Positions 37,441 to 49,499 of a stretch of DNA of 64,000 nt are shown in pieces. Every line of letters begins with the position of its first letter. The first letter of the stretch is position 1. The DNA is taken from positions 79,343,840 through 79,407,839 of the forward strand of contig CM072812.1 of NCBI GenBank assembly GCA_037013495.1, written 5' to 3'. The DNA comes from Hippophae tibetana (taxonomy: Eukaryota; Streptophyta; Magnoliopsida; Rosales; Elaeagnaceae). Position numbers and translations under genes: made by a program. A model generated the notes under the pieces. It did not search any database and was not told the origin of the DNA. It was given only the letters and a program-made list of their open reading frames with translations.

Positions 37441-38629
37441 TTAACTGAAATAGGTTGTTTTTCTTTCTTTATCCATTGTCTTTGTTTCTGACGATGGTTC
37501 TCTTCTAGAAATTTGGTCACTTGCATCTTCTAGCTCTTGTTTGCTCCTTATTGGGATCATCATGACAGAACAAATGGATGACTATTGTTTTATTTTCTAA
37601 GTTCTTTTTGGTTTTGTGGTTTTTAAGAATTCGAGTTTATTTTGAAAATTTTGGTGTAAAGATTAAACTTCATTCAATATTGTGTCTTGGGTTTGGGAGA
37701 TTTCTATCAAGACTTCATTTTGGGCTTTAACATTTCGGTTGGACTAGGTCAAAACAACTTCAATAAGGCTAACATCTTCAGGCTTAATTTTTTTTTACTA
37801 TCCATTTGTCTTGACTTACTTCTCTAGTTGAGCCTATATAGAAATAATCATATGAGAATTGTTGACTAATTACATATACAGATCTTTAATAATAGATTTT
37901 CTTGTGAACATGAGGACAAGACATATGAACTCATCATTGATTTGGCACTATTCACACGAGTATATTGGTCTTATTTGTTTAGAGAAAGTGACTAAAACCT
38001 TCCTATCTAGATCTCTCTTTATTTTTCCATCATCATGGATGACTTTGGATTTGTGTCTTTTTTCATGGTTTGATTTCCATGAACGTGGAAAGATAGGTGA
38101 TCATCAGTGTGTATCTTAGATCGAAAAACATTCTACTACTAGTTACTCTAATAATAGAGTTTGTATTCATGGTCTATAGAAAAGAAGTGAGATTACAACA
38201 TGTATGTCATCTTATAATGAACAACTACTATAGTTTCAGTTGGCATCATATTTGGGACCATAGAGCTAGATCTCTATCTAGATAGTTTATAAAAGTGTTG
38301 ACCTAGATAAATCAAAAGTGAAATTTGGATCTACTTGTAGTAACATATCCATTATTAAGACCTACTTAAACGTGAGTAATTACAACATCTTTAAACTTGT
38401 CCATCTAGTATTAAGCAAGATGACACAACACACCATGTTTTTTCTAACAATGAAAGCAAGTTAGATTTGTATGCAAATTGCACCTAAATTAATCCTTTAT
38501 TGCCCTCACTTCTATATCATTTTAGATCTCTATTATCCCATATATATGAATATATGTTTCTGAATCTGAGCCGAACACTATTTGAACAACAATAGTAGAA
38601 GGATTATAGACGGGGACAAGTTTGACCTT
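37441..38629. other. Intergenic, nothing recognised
   Basis: Mixed composition with short open frames and no recognisable domain on either strand. Confidence 0.45.
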
Positions 38630-40115
38630 TTTTGTAGATAATATATATGATCATTTAAATTTTAATCATTTTATACTTTGATCTCTTAATTATTTTTTTC
38701 ATAATATTTGGTATGCTAACTTTTTAAATTTGATAATTTTATTCCAAATCATTAATTCTTAATTAAATTTAACATATGATATTAAAAACTCGACTTAACA
38801 ACAAACACAATCTCTTAACCTCTACTCATTCCATACTTTCATCCTCTAACTATTTTTTTTATAAGATTTGATCCTTTAAATTTTCAAATTTGACAATGTT
38901 TATCCAAATTGTTAATTCTCAATCAAATGTAACATCAGATGATACAAATTTACGTGAACACTGTTAGGGTTTTCAACAATTCAAAATTTCAAATTAATAA
39001 CTACAAAAACTTCATAAATAATACCTAAATTTTTTTCAGATTTTATATTTTAGTCTCTTAATTATTATTTTTATATGATTTATTCCCTTTCATTTTCACA
39101 ATTTGACTCCCTTACTTCTTTATTTTATAATTTAACCAATTACTTATTAATTTTCACAAATTTATTTTAAATTTGAGACCAATTTGAAATTCAACTTTAA
39201 AAATATATATAAAAAAAGTAAAGTTACCAAAATCTAAAAATTAAAAATAAATAGATTAAATTATAAAGAAAAATACAAAGATCAAATTACATGTGTAGTT
39301 TCTCATATAAAATTATTGATTCTAGAGATATAGTAATATAGAACAGACAAAATTATTTTAAACACCGACAGAACTAGAAGCACCTCTTGTTTCAAAGAGA
39401 AGAGGACAAGTTATTCACATTTCATTTAATAGTAAAAGACGAATTGAAAGCTAAGAAGTGATAATTCTAACAGACAAAAAGAGAGATATCTACTGGTTAT
39501 CCATAATATATGAAAGTACCAAAATATAGAATATAGAAAAATTTAAGAATTATTTATATAATTCACCCTTTTAACAATACATTAATAAATTTAACCAAAA
39601 AATATATAACTTTTACCATGCTATTACTATTAATTATTTGACTTATTAATTTCTTCCATGCCTTTGGCACTTAAATTTAACTTTTCGTTTGGTTATGCAA
39701 ACTATATTAATATAATATGAATCTCTATAAAAACAATACAATTTATATATCCATAAAAGCAACACTACCTTACAAAAGTAATAAAGTTAAGATTCACATG
39801 TGATACATGCGAGTTTTAAACATCAAAAGTTACATTTAATTAATAACTAATAATTTGGATTAAAATTATTAAATTTAAAAAATTCGGTGATTAAATCTTG
39901 ACAAAAAAAATACTTAAGAAATTCAAGTGTATAATGAGTAAAAGTTGGAGGACTACGGTCAGTTTTTTAAACTATGTTAGCTTTATAAGAATGAACAATT
40001 TTGATCAAAATTATCAAATTCAAAAAGTTAGGAACCAAATATTAGGAAAAAATAATTAATAGATAAAAATATAAAATGAGTAAAAGTTAAAGAACGATAT
40101 GTGTTGTTTAGCCTA
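38630..40115. mobile_element. Long-inverted-repeat (foldback/MULE-like) element
   Basis: The left arm (about 38640-38960) and right arm (about 39790-40115) are inverted copies: for example AATATTTGGTATGCTAACTT (38704) against the complement of the right arm, AATATTTGGTTCCTAACTTT. Each arm itself holds about two tandem units of 165-180 bp built on TTTAAATTTGATAATTTTAT-type phrases. The roughly 0.8 kb between them is AT-rich with no transposase. Long arms suggest a Mutator-like or foldback non-autonomous element; termini and target duplication could not be fixed. Confidence 0.55.
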
Positions 40116-41560
40116 TTTTTACAAGAGGAAAGCTAAAAAATATTATAGAACTTTTAAGGGTTCTAAGGATTCAGTGGGCATTTGGAAGTTGGACAAAGAG
40201 AATAAGTTTCAGACCAAACATGGAAGTTGATGTCATCATCTGTAAGATGCGTTTCTTGACTTGCGGTTTTAGAAGCACTACTGGGGATTATTTCTACTGC
40301 TATGATCTCTAAATACCCCAAGAGGATTTATATTAGAACAGAACATTCTGTGTAGGGTTAGGAGTGCAGAAGGGACTTACGACGCCTTAAACAATCTCAA
40401 ACGGCTTTTGCCCAGACTCTTTCTACACGACGCACTAAATCATATGAGCAAAGGATAATAAAGGTTGGATAGGTTCGTGAAATTATAGCTAAGAACTATT
40501 ATTTTTTCTGATGTGAAAGATCAGCTTCTAGTTGCAGCCACATAACATACTTCAAAAAATAATTTTGGAAAAAAGCAAATCAAATCAAATCCTTTGTATG
40601 TGTATGTAGATTCCTTTGTATATCTATATGTAGATTCCTATACATATAGAAAGGAACACATATCCCCTTAAACATATACATCCAACCCTATTGGCGGGCA
40701 AAACACGATGACTTAGCACCGCTCATCAAGCCATTACTGCAATTGGCAAGTTACCAGTCTGAATACTCAAATAGAGAATTTTTGGAGTTTTTTTCCAAGG
40801 TTTGCTTAAAACCTTTATTTCTATATATTTTTTGAGTCGAAAATATTATATCCCAAATTATCTATCCATTCTCTATTCTCCCAATCACATGGTGACATGT
40901 ATATTCTTATTTAAAAAAAAATTAAATCTTTAATAAAATTTCTATCAACAACTTCAGTAATTATCATTAAAAAAAAGACATTTCACTCTATAATTAAGAT
41001 ATGGATAATTTGGGATAGAATACCTAGACTCATATTTTCTTAGTGCCAAATAACAAATTTACCCCTACTTATATTTATATTTACATAAAATATATTTTAA
41101 ATCAATGAAAATATCAAATTTTACATGGAATGTAGGTGCCATTGTCCATACCCCATATTCCCTAGTTCCGTCGGTCTAAACTTTTTGAATGTAAGACATT
41201 TACCTCGACCGCCTCGGCTAAATTATTGATGACAATAATCTGCTATCTGCACGTAAATACCAAAATATATTTAATGCCATCTGGACATAGTTACATAACA
41301 AGCATGCTAAAACCACACAAATCGACAATTTCATCTATGGTTCGATTATATTATAATCATGTCTTAATATCTTTGTAGCCTCATTCCCTTCAAAATGGAA
41401 TTCAAAATTAATTCTGTTATCTTGCGTGAAAAATATTATAAAAGTTAATTTCCGCCACAGAGAAACTAATAACAACTCGCACCCATAGAAGGGGAGATTA
41501 ATTCAAAATTTGATTACAAAACCATAATAGAGATTATAACTCAATTTCATGATTCCCATG
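40116..41560. other. Intergenic region downstream of the DGK gene
   Basis: 40140-40800 is less AT-rich and non-repetitive. A plus-strand stretch reading RRLKQSQTAFAQTL then STRRTKSYEQRIIKVG (about 40380-40468) looks coding-like but is short and has no start or splice context. The rest, to the expected 3' end of the DGK gene, shows nothing recognisable. Confidence 0.4.
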
Positions 41561-41569
41561 GACCTATTT

Positions 41570-41757
41570 TGTACAATAGCCTCTCCTACGTGATGAAACC
41601 CTCTTTTGTGGGTTCTAAGAAACTGCTCCTGCAAAAGAATGTGTATGTTGTATCATACTTACATGTAAGGTTTTGGGAAAAATTAACATGGTATTATTAG
41701 TCTGCAATAAAAACTAAATTTAGGGTGAAGTGTAGAAAGCAGACAATGTAAATCAAA
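41570..41757 (-). other. 3' untranslated region of the DGK gene
   Basis: Sequence directly downstream of the stop codon (41758-41760) on the minus strand. No certain polyadenylation signal could be picked, so the end is approximate. Confidence 0.4.
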
Positions 41758-44700
41758 TCATGAAAGATGGAGAGCTATCTGCTGGAGAAGTATCTTTTTC
41801 TGAGAGGCACTGATAATGCCTTGGCATTCAGCATCTAATAATACATCTGTCATTATTGCAGCTGCATGCCCCCTCGGTTCCTCTGAAACTGAAGCCTTCC
41901 TCAGCATGAATACCTTTTAAATGCCACAGAAAAAAAAAATCACATTTTCTAAAGTTATCAATGGCAAACACCGCTAACATACTGATTCAGCCTCTTATAT
42001 AAGAGTTGCTAGATATATCAGTAGAGTGAACCGAAGAAAACGAGTTTACAAATTATGCTTCCTACTTCCAAGTGTGTGCATTGGGAACCAACATACAGCA
42101 TCACATTAATTGGCAACAAATACTAGTTGCAGATTTATTCCCTCAGAAATACAATTTACAAGATGTCAACATGATAACACAGAATTTGGAAAGAACCATG
42201 ATGTTTGTTATATTACAAAAAAAACAAATTCTTACCTGCCCATGATGTGTTATCTCCAGGCACCCTGGTTGTTGTATAAATGGCTCTCCGTCTATTTGAA
42301 CTGGGAAAGGGCTTGAAACATGTATTCGTATGACATTACCTTGAGCAAGCCTCCTAGCTTGTGAAAGTCCAACCTGCATCATAAGTTTTGCTATTTATAG
42401 ACATAATTATGTATAAAAAGAAACGGACACATTGCACCAGAAGCCCTTTCTTTCCATGTAAATAAACTCACAGGAGCATGGAGATGTTCTAAATTTCTTT
42501 TGGTAAAAGAAAATACAAAGTTTATATAGACCTGGAGTTTGCCAAGGTGCCATGCACCACATACACTCACAACCTCAAGCATTTTGTCATGCATGGACTG
42601 CAGACTAAATTTATCAGCATGCTCTAAATCATTTTGCCAAAGGTCTACTCCACCCATGTAGCTGCTAATATTGAGTATAATTAAACACTCGGAGTCCTAG
42701 TCAAAGAGAAACATAAAATAGAAAAATAAATAGAGGTGTAGCTTATAAACATAGAGTAAATATCATCTATAACAAAAATTGGAATAAAAATAAAAAGTAC
42801 CGTGACTTAAGAGCACCTTTGGAATTTCAATGTCTTTCCCATCAACTTCAAGCCAAACTTGCCATGGTAGGTCAGCACACGTTCTATCCATTATTACCCT
42901 TGCACCTTCTTTGGCATATCGTAACTTATTTACAAACTGCATGAAATGTTAATAAACAATTGATTAAATGACATATAGCACATAGAACTAACAAGTAACA
43001 AACAGTTTTTTTTTTTTAAATATTTTCTTGATTAAAATTATCGGCATAGTTTCCATGGCTTAAACTCATTATGTTTTGAATATCAAACAAACAATTTTAG
43101 CTCATAAAAAATGCTAAGTATCTTTAGGAGGGTTCGTTACCTTAATAGTACCACAATTTTACTTTTAGTAACCTATTTTATCTAGATTTTTGAGGAAATA
43201 CCTTAAGTCTCATTTAAAAAAAGTTACCAATTTGGTACAATTTGTCATCTAATTAAGGATTTTTCACATGTATTCAAATAGTATTTTTAAATAATCAATT
43301 AATTTCTTATCACAAAATACCTTGAAAATATCTTCTGAATATCACACATATATTAATGCACTTATGAAAAATCTCTAATTAAATGATAAATTGCACCAAA
43401 TTGATACATTTTTTTAATTGGAAGTACTACTAAAATACCACCTCAAAAATCTAGGTAAAAAAGATACCAAAAGTAAAATCGTGATACAACTAAGGTAGGA
43501 AACCCTCTTCGGACATTACAAAAGGAAACATCATCAGTTAATTAGGCGCTCATATAGGGCTCAAACATATACTCTCAATCTGATCAAATATCTTAAAACA
43601 ATCACCCCTGAATAGGATTTAAACAATGGTCCAAAGATCTTTTCATTAATTTACCAAGTCTAGGTTGAAATAATAATATAGCTACCTGACTACTGAACTT
43701 CTCTGGATTTATATTCCGAGTGACATGAAACTCATACGCAACCTTTGCATCACAACCAATCCCTACAAAATAAAATTATCAAAGGTGAAACAGGAAAAAA
43801 GAAGTTATTTGCATCCATAAATTAGAGAGGTACCTAAATAGTTCATCATGAATTTCGAATGCCCTTGTTTTGGATGATCTTGCGATTTTTCCTCTTTAAT
43901 ATCTACTTTCCAGCGGTCTAGCATTGTAACTGCCGCATGGTTGATGTCATGCAGAAGTGTAATTAATCCTCCTTGTCCACCAATCATAGAGAAACCTCGT
44001 CCCCATCGCAGTACCCGTGACAAATCATTTCCTGTGCCAAGGGGAAGAATAGCAACAGGTGGTGGTGATTCAAAATTATGTTTTTCTATTGCATCAAGGA
44101 CCCAGGCAACAGTGCCATCTCCCCCACAGACTAGAACTCTAAAATGTAGATTCTTAAACAACTCCAGACCAACCTCTGGGCCTGCAGAAGCACTCAGCTC
44201 AAAAACCTGCAAATCATGACAATAGACTTAATGATTAACCCATGAACCAAGTTATGCAATGGGTTCTACTGCAAAGTTCAATCAACAAATTATCTATAGG
44301 TACTTTCAAGCATGTCAAAACTGATCAAATTTAGATCAATATTCCCATACAATTTTTCCAATTCTGTCATCTCCCATTCCTTGTTGACTAATTAACCTTT
44401 TTGTCCACACCTCTCATGAATGTTTTCACTAGAAGATGTAATGAAGAATTACAGCAAAAGGATCATGCTATAAGACAAAACACTTAAATCACTCAAAACA
44501 AAGAATAACATTGCCTAGAGGTTATTATCATTTACAAAAGGCATTGAGTACTAACATGAGTAAAGTCAGCACTCCTATGGCACATGAAAATCTAGGAACT
44601 ATGGAAGACCTAAGAAGAAATTATGACTGATGACATAAATATGGTGATACAAAATCTCATTATAACCACCTAATTCTTCACACAGATTTCAGGACAACCA

Positions 44701-45941
44701 AGTGGCTAGCACATTTAATATATTGAAGAATATGCATGGTTGACAGTTAAATCACACCCACCCATCCACCCACCCACTTTTCTCCTAAAACCTCATTGCC
44801 ACAGTATAGGAGTTCACAGTGAGAAAAATTCAAAGAGCTTAAATAAAACCTGCACGGGATTTAATAACACGTTCAGCCTCCTTCGAAGTGAAGATCCACA
44901 CTGACCGCCACTCCTGGAATTAATAAAAACTAAAAGTGGTCTTGCATCCTGTGGTAAGTCAAGCAGCGTATACTTTTTCATCTGACTAGACACCGTAGTT
45001 CTACCCTTTCTCTGCATTAATCCATCACAAATTCCCTTGACATTCAACAGCATGTTACCCTTCTTCGAGTCATCAATATTCTTATCATTGAACACATATT
45101 CAAGTGTTGCACCTATTTTTGAGGTATCCTGTAGCTTAATATTAACTGAATGACCATTTACATGTTTATTACGTTGGCGCTTTCTTCTAAAATTACTACA
45201 GGCAGATGGGGTCAAAGTTTCCATGGTAATAGAACTTAGTACTCCTTCTCCATTGTGACCCTCAGCTTCTTTCACGTAAAGAGGAGAAAGGATGATCTTC
45301 TGCAAGGGACCCAAATCACAAACATCACCAGATTGTTTTGACATTTTTGAATGACATTTGACATGTATGAGGCGCTGGCACCATAGGCATTTCCATGTAG
45401 GAGAAGCATCAATAAAAGGAACCCCACATGGCTCATCACAATATAAACAGAAAGCAGACGTCTCAGGACTGTCATCCACATCAACCCATCTTTCTGACCA
45501 GTGGTGCCGAACATGGTTAAAACCAGCTTGTGCCACACACTTGCAATCTCTTACAGCTAGCTGAGAACAATAAAAATGAGCTGCTACACCACAAACTAAA
45601 CAACGATGGATAGGAATATATGAGGAGGATTTGGTTCCTAGGTTTTGTGGGGACACTAGGGAAGTCAAGCAAACACAACATGTTGATGGCTGGTTGCTAT
45701 AAGTAAAATCGTCCATCCATGTATGATGTGAAAGTGGAACTTTTAACTTCTTCCAGACTTTCTTCTTTGCTCTAGCTGCTGCTTTAACCCAATTGAGAGA
45801 TGTCCTCCTCCGCCATTTAAGAAATACATAGATGACAGCTAGAATTCCAATTGATCCAGTGACCAACCACCCAAATATAAATGAATCATAAGTATAACAG
45901 GTTGTCAGCATCCTTAGAACTGAAATGGCCAATTCAATCAT
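41758..45941 (-). CDS. DGK2: Diacylglycerol kinase, plant cluster I (DGK2-like), seven coding exons
   Basis: Phosphorylates diacylglycerol to phosphatidic acid with ATP, a plant lipid-signalling step. Coding exons (minus strand, 5' to 3'): 45941-44850, 44206-43834, 43762-43686, 42936-42817, 42696-42532, 42373-42236, 41913-41758. All junctions are GT-AG, and the predicted protein is 706 residues, close to Arabidopsis DGK1/DGK2. Domains: a hydrophobic anchor at about residues 21-43 followed by RRR; two C1-type Cys/His domains at about 73-135 and 147-210 (the second of the extended plant type); the catalytic domain from about 332 with ATP-loop GGDGT at 392-396 and [12 protein letters not shown] at 419-430; an accessory domain through [13 protein letters not shown]-like text (here [14 protein letters not shown]) and [13 protein letters not shown]; and C-terminus [16 protein letters not shown]. 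In-frame TGA TAA sits one codon upstream of the ATG, fixing the start. No disabling change was seen. DGK2 rather than DGK1 is inferred from the KKVWKK and HHGQVFMLR text. Confidence 0.93.
43128..43507. mobile_element. Inverted-repeat MITE in a DGK intron
   Basis: The outer arms of about 70 bp are inverted copies. The left reads GAGGGTTCGTTACCTTA ... TCTAGATTTTTGAGG; the complement of the right reads GAGGGTTTCCTACCTTA ... CCTAGATTTTTGAGG. The interior also partly self-pairs (LACC-type phrases GATAAATTGCACC / GGTACAATTTGTCATC). The whole 380-bp unit could form one hairpin. It lies in the intron between coding exons 3 and 4 and leaves the splice sites untouched. No target duplication is obvious, so the superfamily is undecided. 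Confidence 0.75.
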
Positions 45942-46755
45942 TGCTTATCAAGTGACTAATGTTAAGACCTGTTTCCTTTTGAAGATGACAGGTCTTATTA
46001 TAACAGAAACAGAACGATACAGAATGTGAAAATATGACCTGAGTATGAAAGAGAATCACGCTTTCATGAGAACCATTGTATTGTAACACGTACTAATAAA
46101 AGAACAATTAAACAAGGATATTAAGACCCAAAATTAAAAAGAATGTGACTTAATCAAAGCTAGCAAGGAACATAATAGAGATGCCATTAAGCCTAGCAAG
46201 TCAATGTTTTCATCAATTGCAAATTAAACTTCAGCGAAATAATTATACAATTTCAGAAATTAAATAATAGCAGAAACTGCAGGTTCTACATGAAAACTTA
46301 CTGCAGGAGGATTACAATTTATTATTTATAGGTTTCATGCAATTAAGATCCAGGTTAATGAAATAGATACAAAATAAGCACCATATACTTAACCATCCTT
46401 TGGTATCATCATCCCGTATCCAAGAATAAGCATCCTCCACAGAAGATATTAACTATAATGTGTCGATAAAATGTTTCAAAATTGTGGATTATTGTACATA
46501 TTAGGGTACTTTCAAATTTAGAAACACACTTATAACGTTCTTCGCTGGTTAATAACGGGACACACAAATCCAACCACAAACAATGAAAAAAAAAAGCAAT
46601 ATGAAAATTTTGAAAGCGCGATCTGAAATTTACAGTTTCTGAATAACGGAAATACGATCCGATCTACTTTAATGAAGCGTAATGAAATCCAGATCTAATA
46701 AATCAAAAGAAAAAAATTAAAAGTTGAAATAAAGAAATTCGAAGGAAGAATTAAC

Positions 46756-46925
46756 CTAGCGGATGAGCATTGGGATAGGAGAATTCCCTAGAATTCAGAA
46801 TAATGAAAAATCGGGAGAGTTGAAGTTTCGTGCCCTTGAGAATTCTCGCTTGCTATGGTGTTTAGTTGGAAGGAAAACAGGATAGAAGTCGGAATGGGAA
46901 TTGGATTCACATTGTATAGAAATTA
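46756..46925 (-). other. 5' untranslated exon and promoter-proximal region of the DGK gene
   Basis: On the minus strand a GC-balanced, pyrimidine-rich stretch ends TCATCCGCTAG|GTTAATT, a good donor at 46756/46755. This implies a leader exon separated from the ATG by a roughly 0.8-kb 5' UTR intron; the acceptor should lie near 45950-45990. The 5' limit is uncertain. Confidence 0.5.
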
Positions 46926-47590
46926 CGTTTAGAAAGAAAGGGAAAGTATACGAAAAGAGAGAAGTAGAAAGGAAGGGAAAAGCGCGGGATTTTCTTGGCG
47001 CATTGAAAGCGGATTCAGCCTTTTAGTCACCAAAGATAAATGGGACTTGGGATGGTTAAAGTCGGCTGCTTAATAATAATCTTTTACAACACCAAAAAAG
47101 AAAAGAAAGGGTTCCTACGTCAACAAATGAATTATAAAAAAGATTTAAAATAATATAGATAGATATAAGTATACGTTATATATAATGATAAAAATATATT
47201 TAATTAATAATCGTCCTTTAATTTTTAATTGAATTGTATCAAGTATACTCCAATACATTTTCTTAAGAATAATATGGTAAAACATATGTTTGGACGGTTG
47301 CAAACATGACCAAAACATTTGTAGTTGGCTACAAACATTTCAATTTTAATACATAGTTAATACATGTGATACCATTATGTTAAAAAAGTAAATGATAGTT
47401 ATCAATTGGATATCTTTGTATCGTTACACATAATGTTCTAGGTATAATTACAACTATGTAAATTTTTTTAGATATTTTTGTAACTCATTATATACGTCGT
47501 AGGCATAAAACATAATTAACTTAAAAATAAAAATAAATTTTTAGTTTAAACCTCATCCATTTATTTGACGAATAGTTGTTATGGTATGTA
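46926..47590. other. Upstream region of the DGK gene
   Basis: Contains the likely DGK promoter (roughly 46.93-47.1 kb) and then AT-rich spacer. No convincing TATA box was singled out. Confidence 0.4.
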
Positions 47591-47593
47591 GAA

Positions 47594-47795
47594 TGATAAA
47601 AGATGAGAAGTTTTGGTTGTTATCCATGAAATGTGAAACAAAATAAATATAGGGTTATATGTTATAATGACTTCTATATTAGTTAAAATTGAGATGATAA
47701 AGGATGAGAAGTTTTGGTTGTTATCCAACAAAAGTCAAATAAAATAAAATAGGGTTATATGCTATAATGACTTCTATGTTAGTCAAAATTCAAAT
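47594..47795. repeat. Roughly 100-bp tandem duplication
   Basis: The unit GATGAGAAGTTTTGGTTGTT ... TATAATGACTTCTAT occurs twice in succession (copies about 47602-47680 and 47701-47780) with modest divergence. Confidence 0.8.
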
Positions 47796-47869
47796 ATCAT
47801 CCTTTCTTACTTGACTTTTTACATATTATGACAAAAATATTCTTAATTTTTATTACCAATTGTAATTGA

Positions 47870-48310
47870 ATTTCGATTGGACATTTATCCAATTTGGTTA
47901 GTCATAATTGCATAAGTGTCCAATTTGATCGAATAGAATTAAACAATTATCCATTAATTAGAGTTTAGTCGAACGGTAGCCTCCTCAGTCGAAGTTGAGT
48001 TGGACACATGTATAATTAAATCGGACAATTGTCCAATTGACTAAATTTTGATCTGTTGATGATCCCACTAGTTAAAGTTGGATTTGATACATGTCTGACT
48101 CATCATAATTCAATTAGACAAGTGTCTAACTTACCATATTTCACCTAACCCACTAGAGTTGAAACAAATATATGTCTAATTTATTGGAATCCAACTAGAC
48201 AGATATCTAACTTGCTAAACTTAACCCCAACTCATTGAAGGCAAATTAGATATATGTCTAACACATCACAAATCCATTGAAAAGCATGTCAAATCAACCA
48301 ACACTTTGCA
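47870..48310. repeat. Degenerate tandem repeat of about 55-60 bp
   Basis: Six or seven diverged units carry the alternating phrases GGACAATTGTCCAATT and TTGGACACATGTCTAA with AGTTGAAGTTGA-type linkers. Many phrases are near-palindromic. No coding frame. Confidence 0.65.
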
Positions 48311-48528
48311 TAATTTGGTTGGATATTTATACTACAAACACGACTTTTGTTGGGACTCGAACTCTAAACATTTTATATGCCCAATGGGTTGCATAAATTT
48401 AAATTGATCAAACCAAAATACCACAATAAATCATATAAATAACTCATTAACCAAAAAATATAAAAGAGATCGTAGAGTTAGATCAAGGATAGAAACAACA
48501 AAGTCAAAAAATGAACTTATATAAAAGC

Positions 48529-49330
48529 TATTGGGATTGATCCAATTTACAAAGAGAGAAACTAGAGAGAAATTAGAAAATTGTGTGAGAATATGTGGCT
48601 CTCTTATAAGGCACATGTATATTTAGAGTATCACATGTACATGTGTCGATTACATAGGGTATACACATCACAATGTGTTAGAGGGGTATAAAAGTAAAAG
48701 AAAATACATTTACAACTTGAGCTTGACCACCATATAGCTCAGGCTAGTAGTTGATCACCCTAGATCTCGAGATGTTTGTTGACCTTCTTACACCAAAGCT
48801 TGAAATCATAGGTGGATCTTTCCTATGAGTGTGGTTGTAGACACGAGTACAAGCAGATCCTTTTTGATGAATTGGGCTATTAGTTGGATCAAGCTTAGGG
48901 TCGATCTATATGTCCAAACATCTAATCCCCATACTCTTTCAACTTAGTTCTTCAATAAGGGTGGAAGAATAGCAACCGAGCATCAATTTGAAACGTTCAA
49001 ATAAATGCTTGTTAGTTGATTGGAGAAAAAAATATATCCACCTTTATATAAGGAGGAGCTAGGGTCTCTCCTCATTTCAACATTTCCTACATATCAAACA
49101 AAAATTCACAAAAGAAAATGCTTTGTCATATCAGTTTGAGCCATAGAATGTTTTAGCTCAGTCGTAAGAAATCAACTCGACACCTAGCTTACTTGCTCAA
49201 GTTTTAGAAAAAAGCTTCTCGAGTCTAACAGTTTTATACTTTCTTTTTAGGTTAGTTTAAAAAATCATTACCCTTTTATTTCAAACTCGACCCTAGGTAA
49301 TTTCTACGTCTCGTGCCTTACTTTTTTCAT
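48529..49330 (-). repeat. 3' LTR of gypsy element B (right limit approximate)
   Basis: 48529-48735 matches 61829-62015 phrase by phrase (TTTACAAAGAGAGAAACTAG, TTACATAGGGTATACACATC, AAATACATTTACAACTT), identifying two copies of one LTR about 13 kb apart. A minus-strand TATA box (CCTTATATAAAGGTGG) lies near 49040-49056, so U3 extends right of it. The exact right end was not seen. Confidence 0.6.
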
Positions 49331-49499
49331 GTTTCATGATATTTTGTAGATAGATACCATGTACAAAGAAAGTACCTCAGGCTCTGCCTCCTAGGAGAGC
49401 CCACAATATCTCACTTTCTCAAGTTAGCTAGAAAATGATGACATAGGGTATTCCAATGAAACAAACACCTCGAGTGAGAGGGACCTATCCCAGCCACAA

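Noticed and set aside
43941-44219. 92-codon plus-strand ORF
   Set aside because: Antisense shadow of DGK exon 2.
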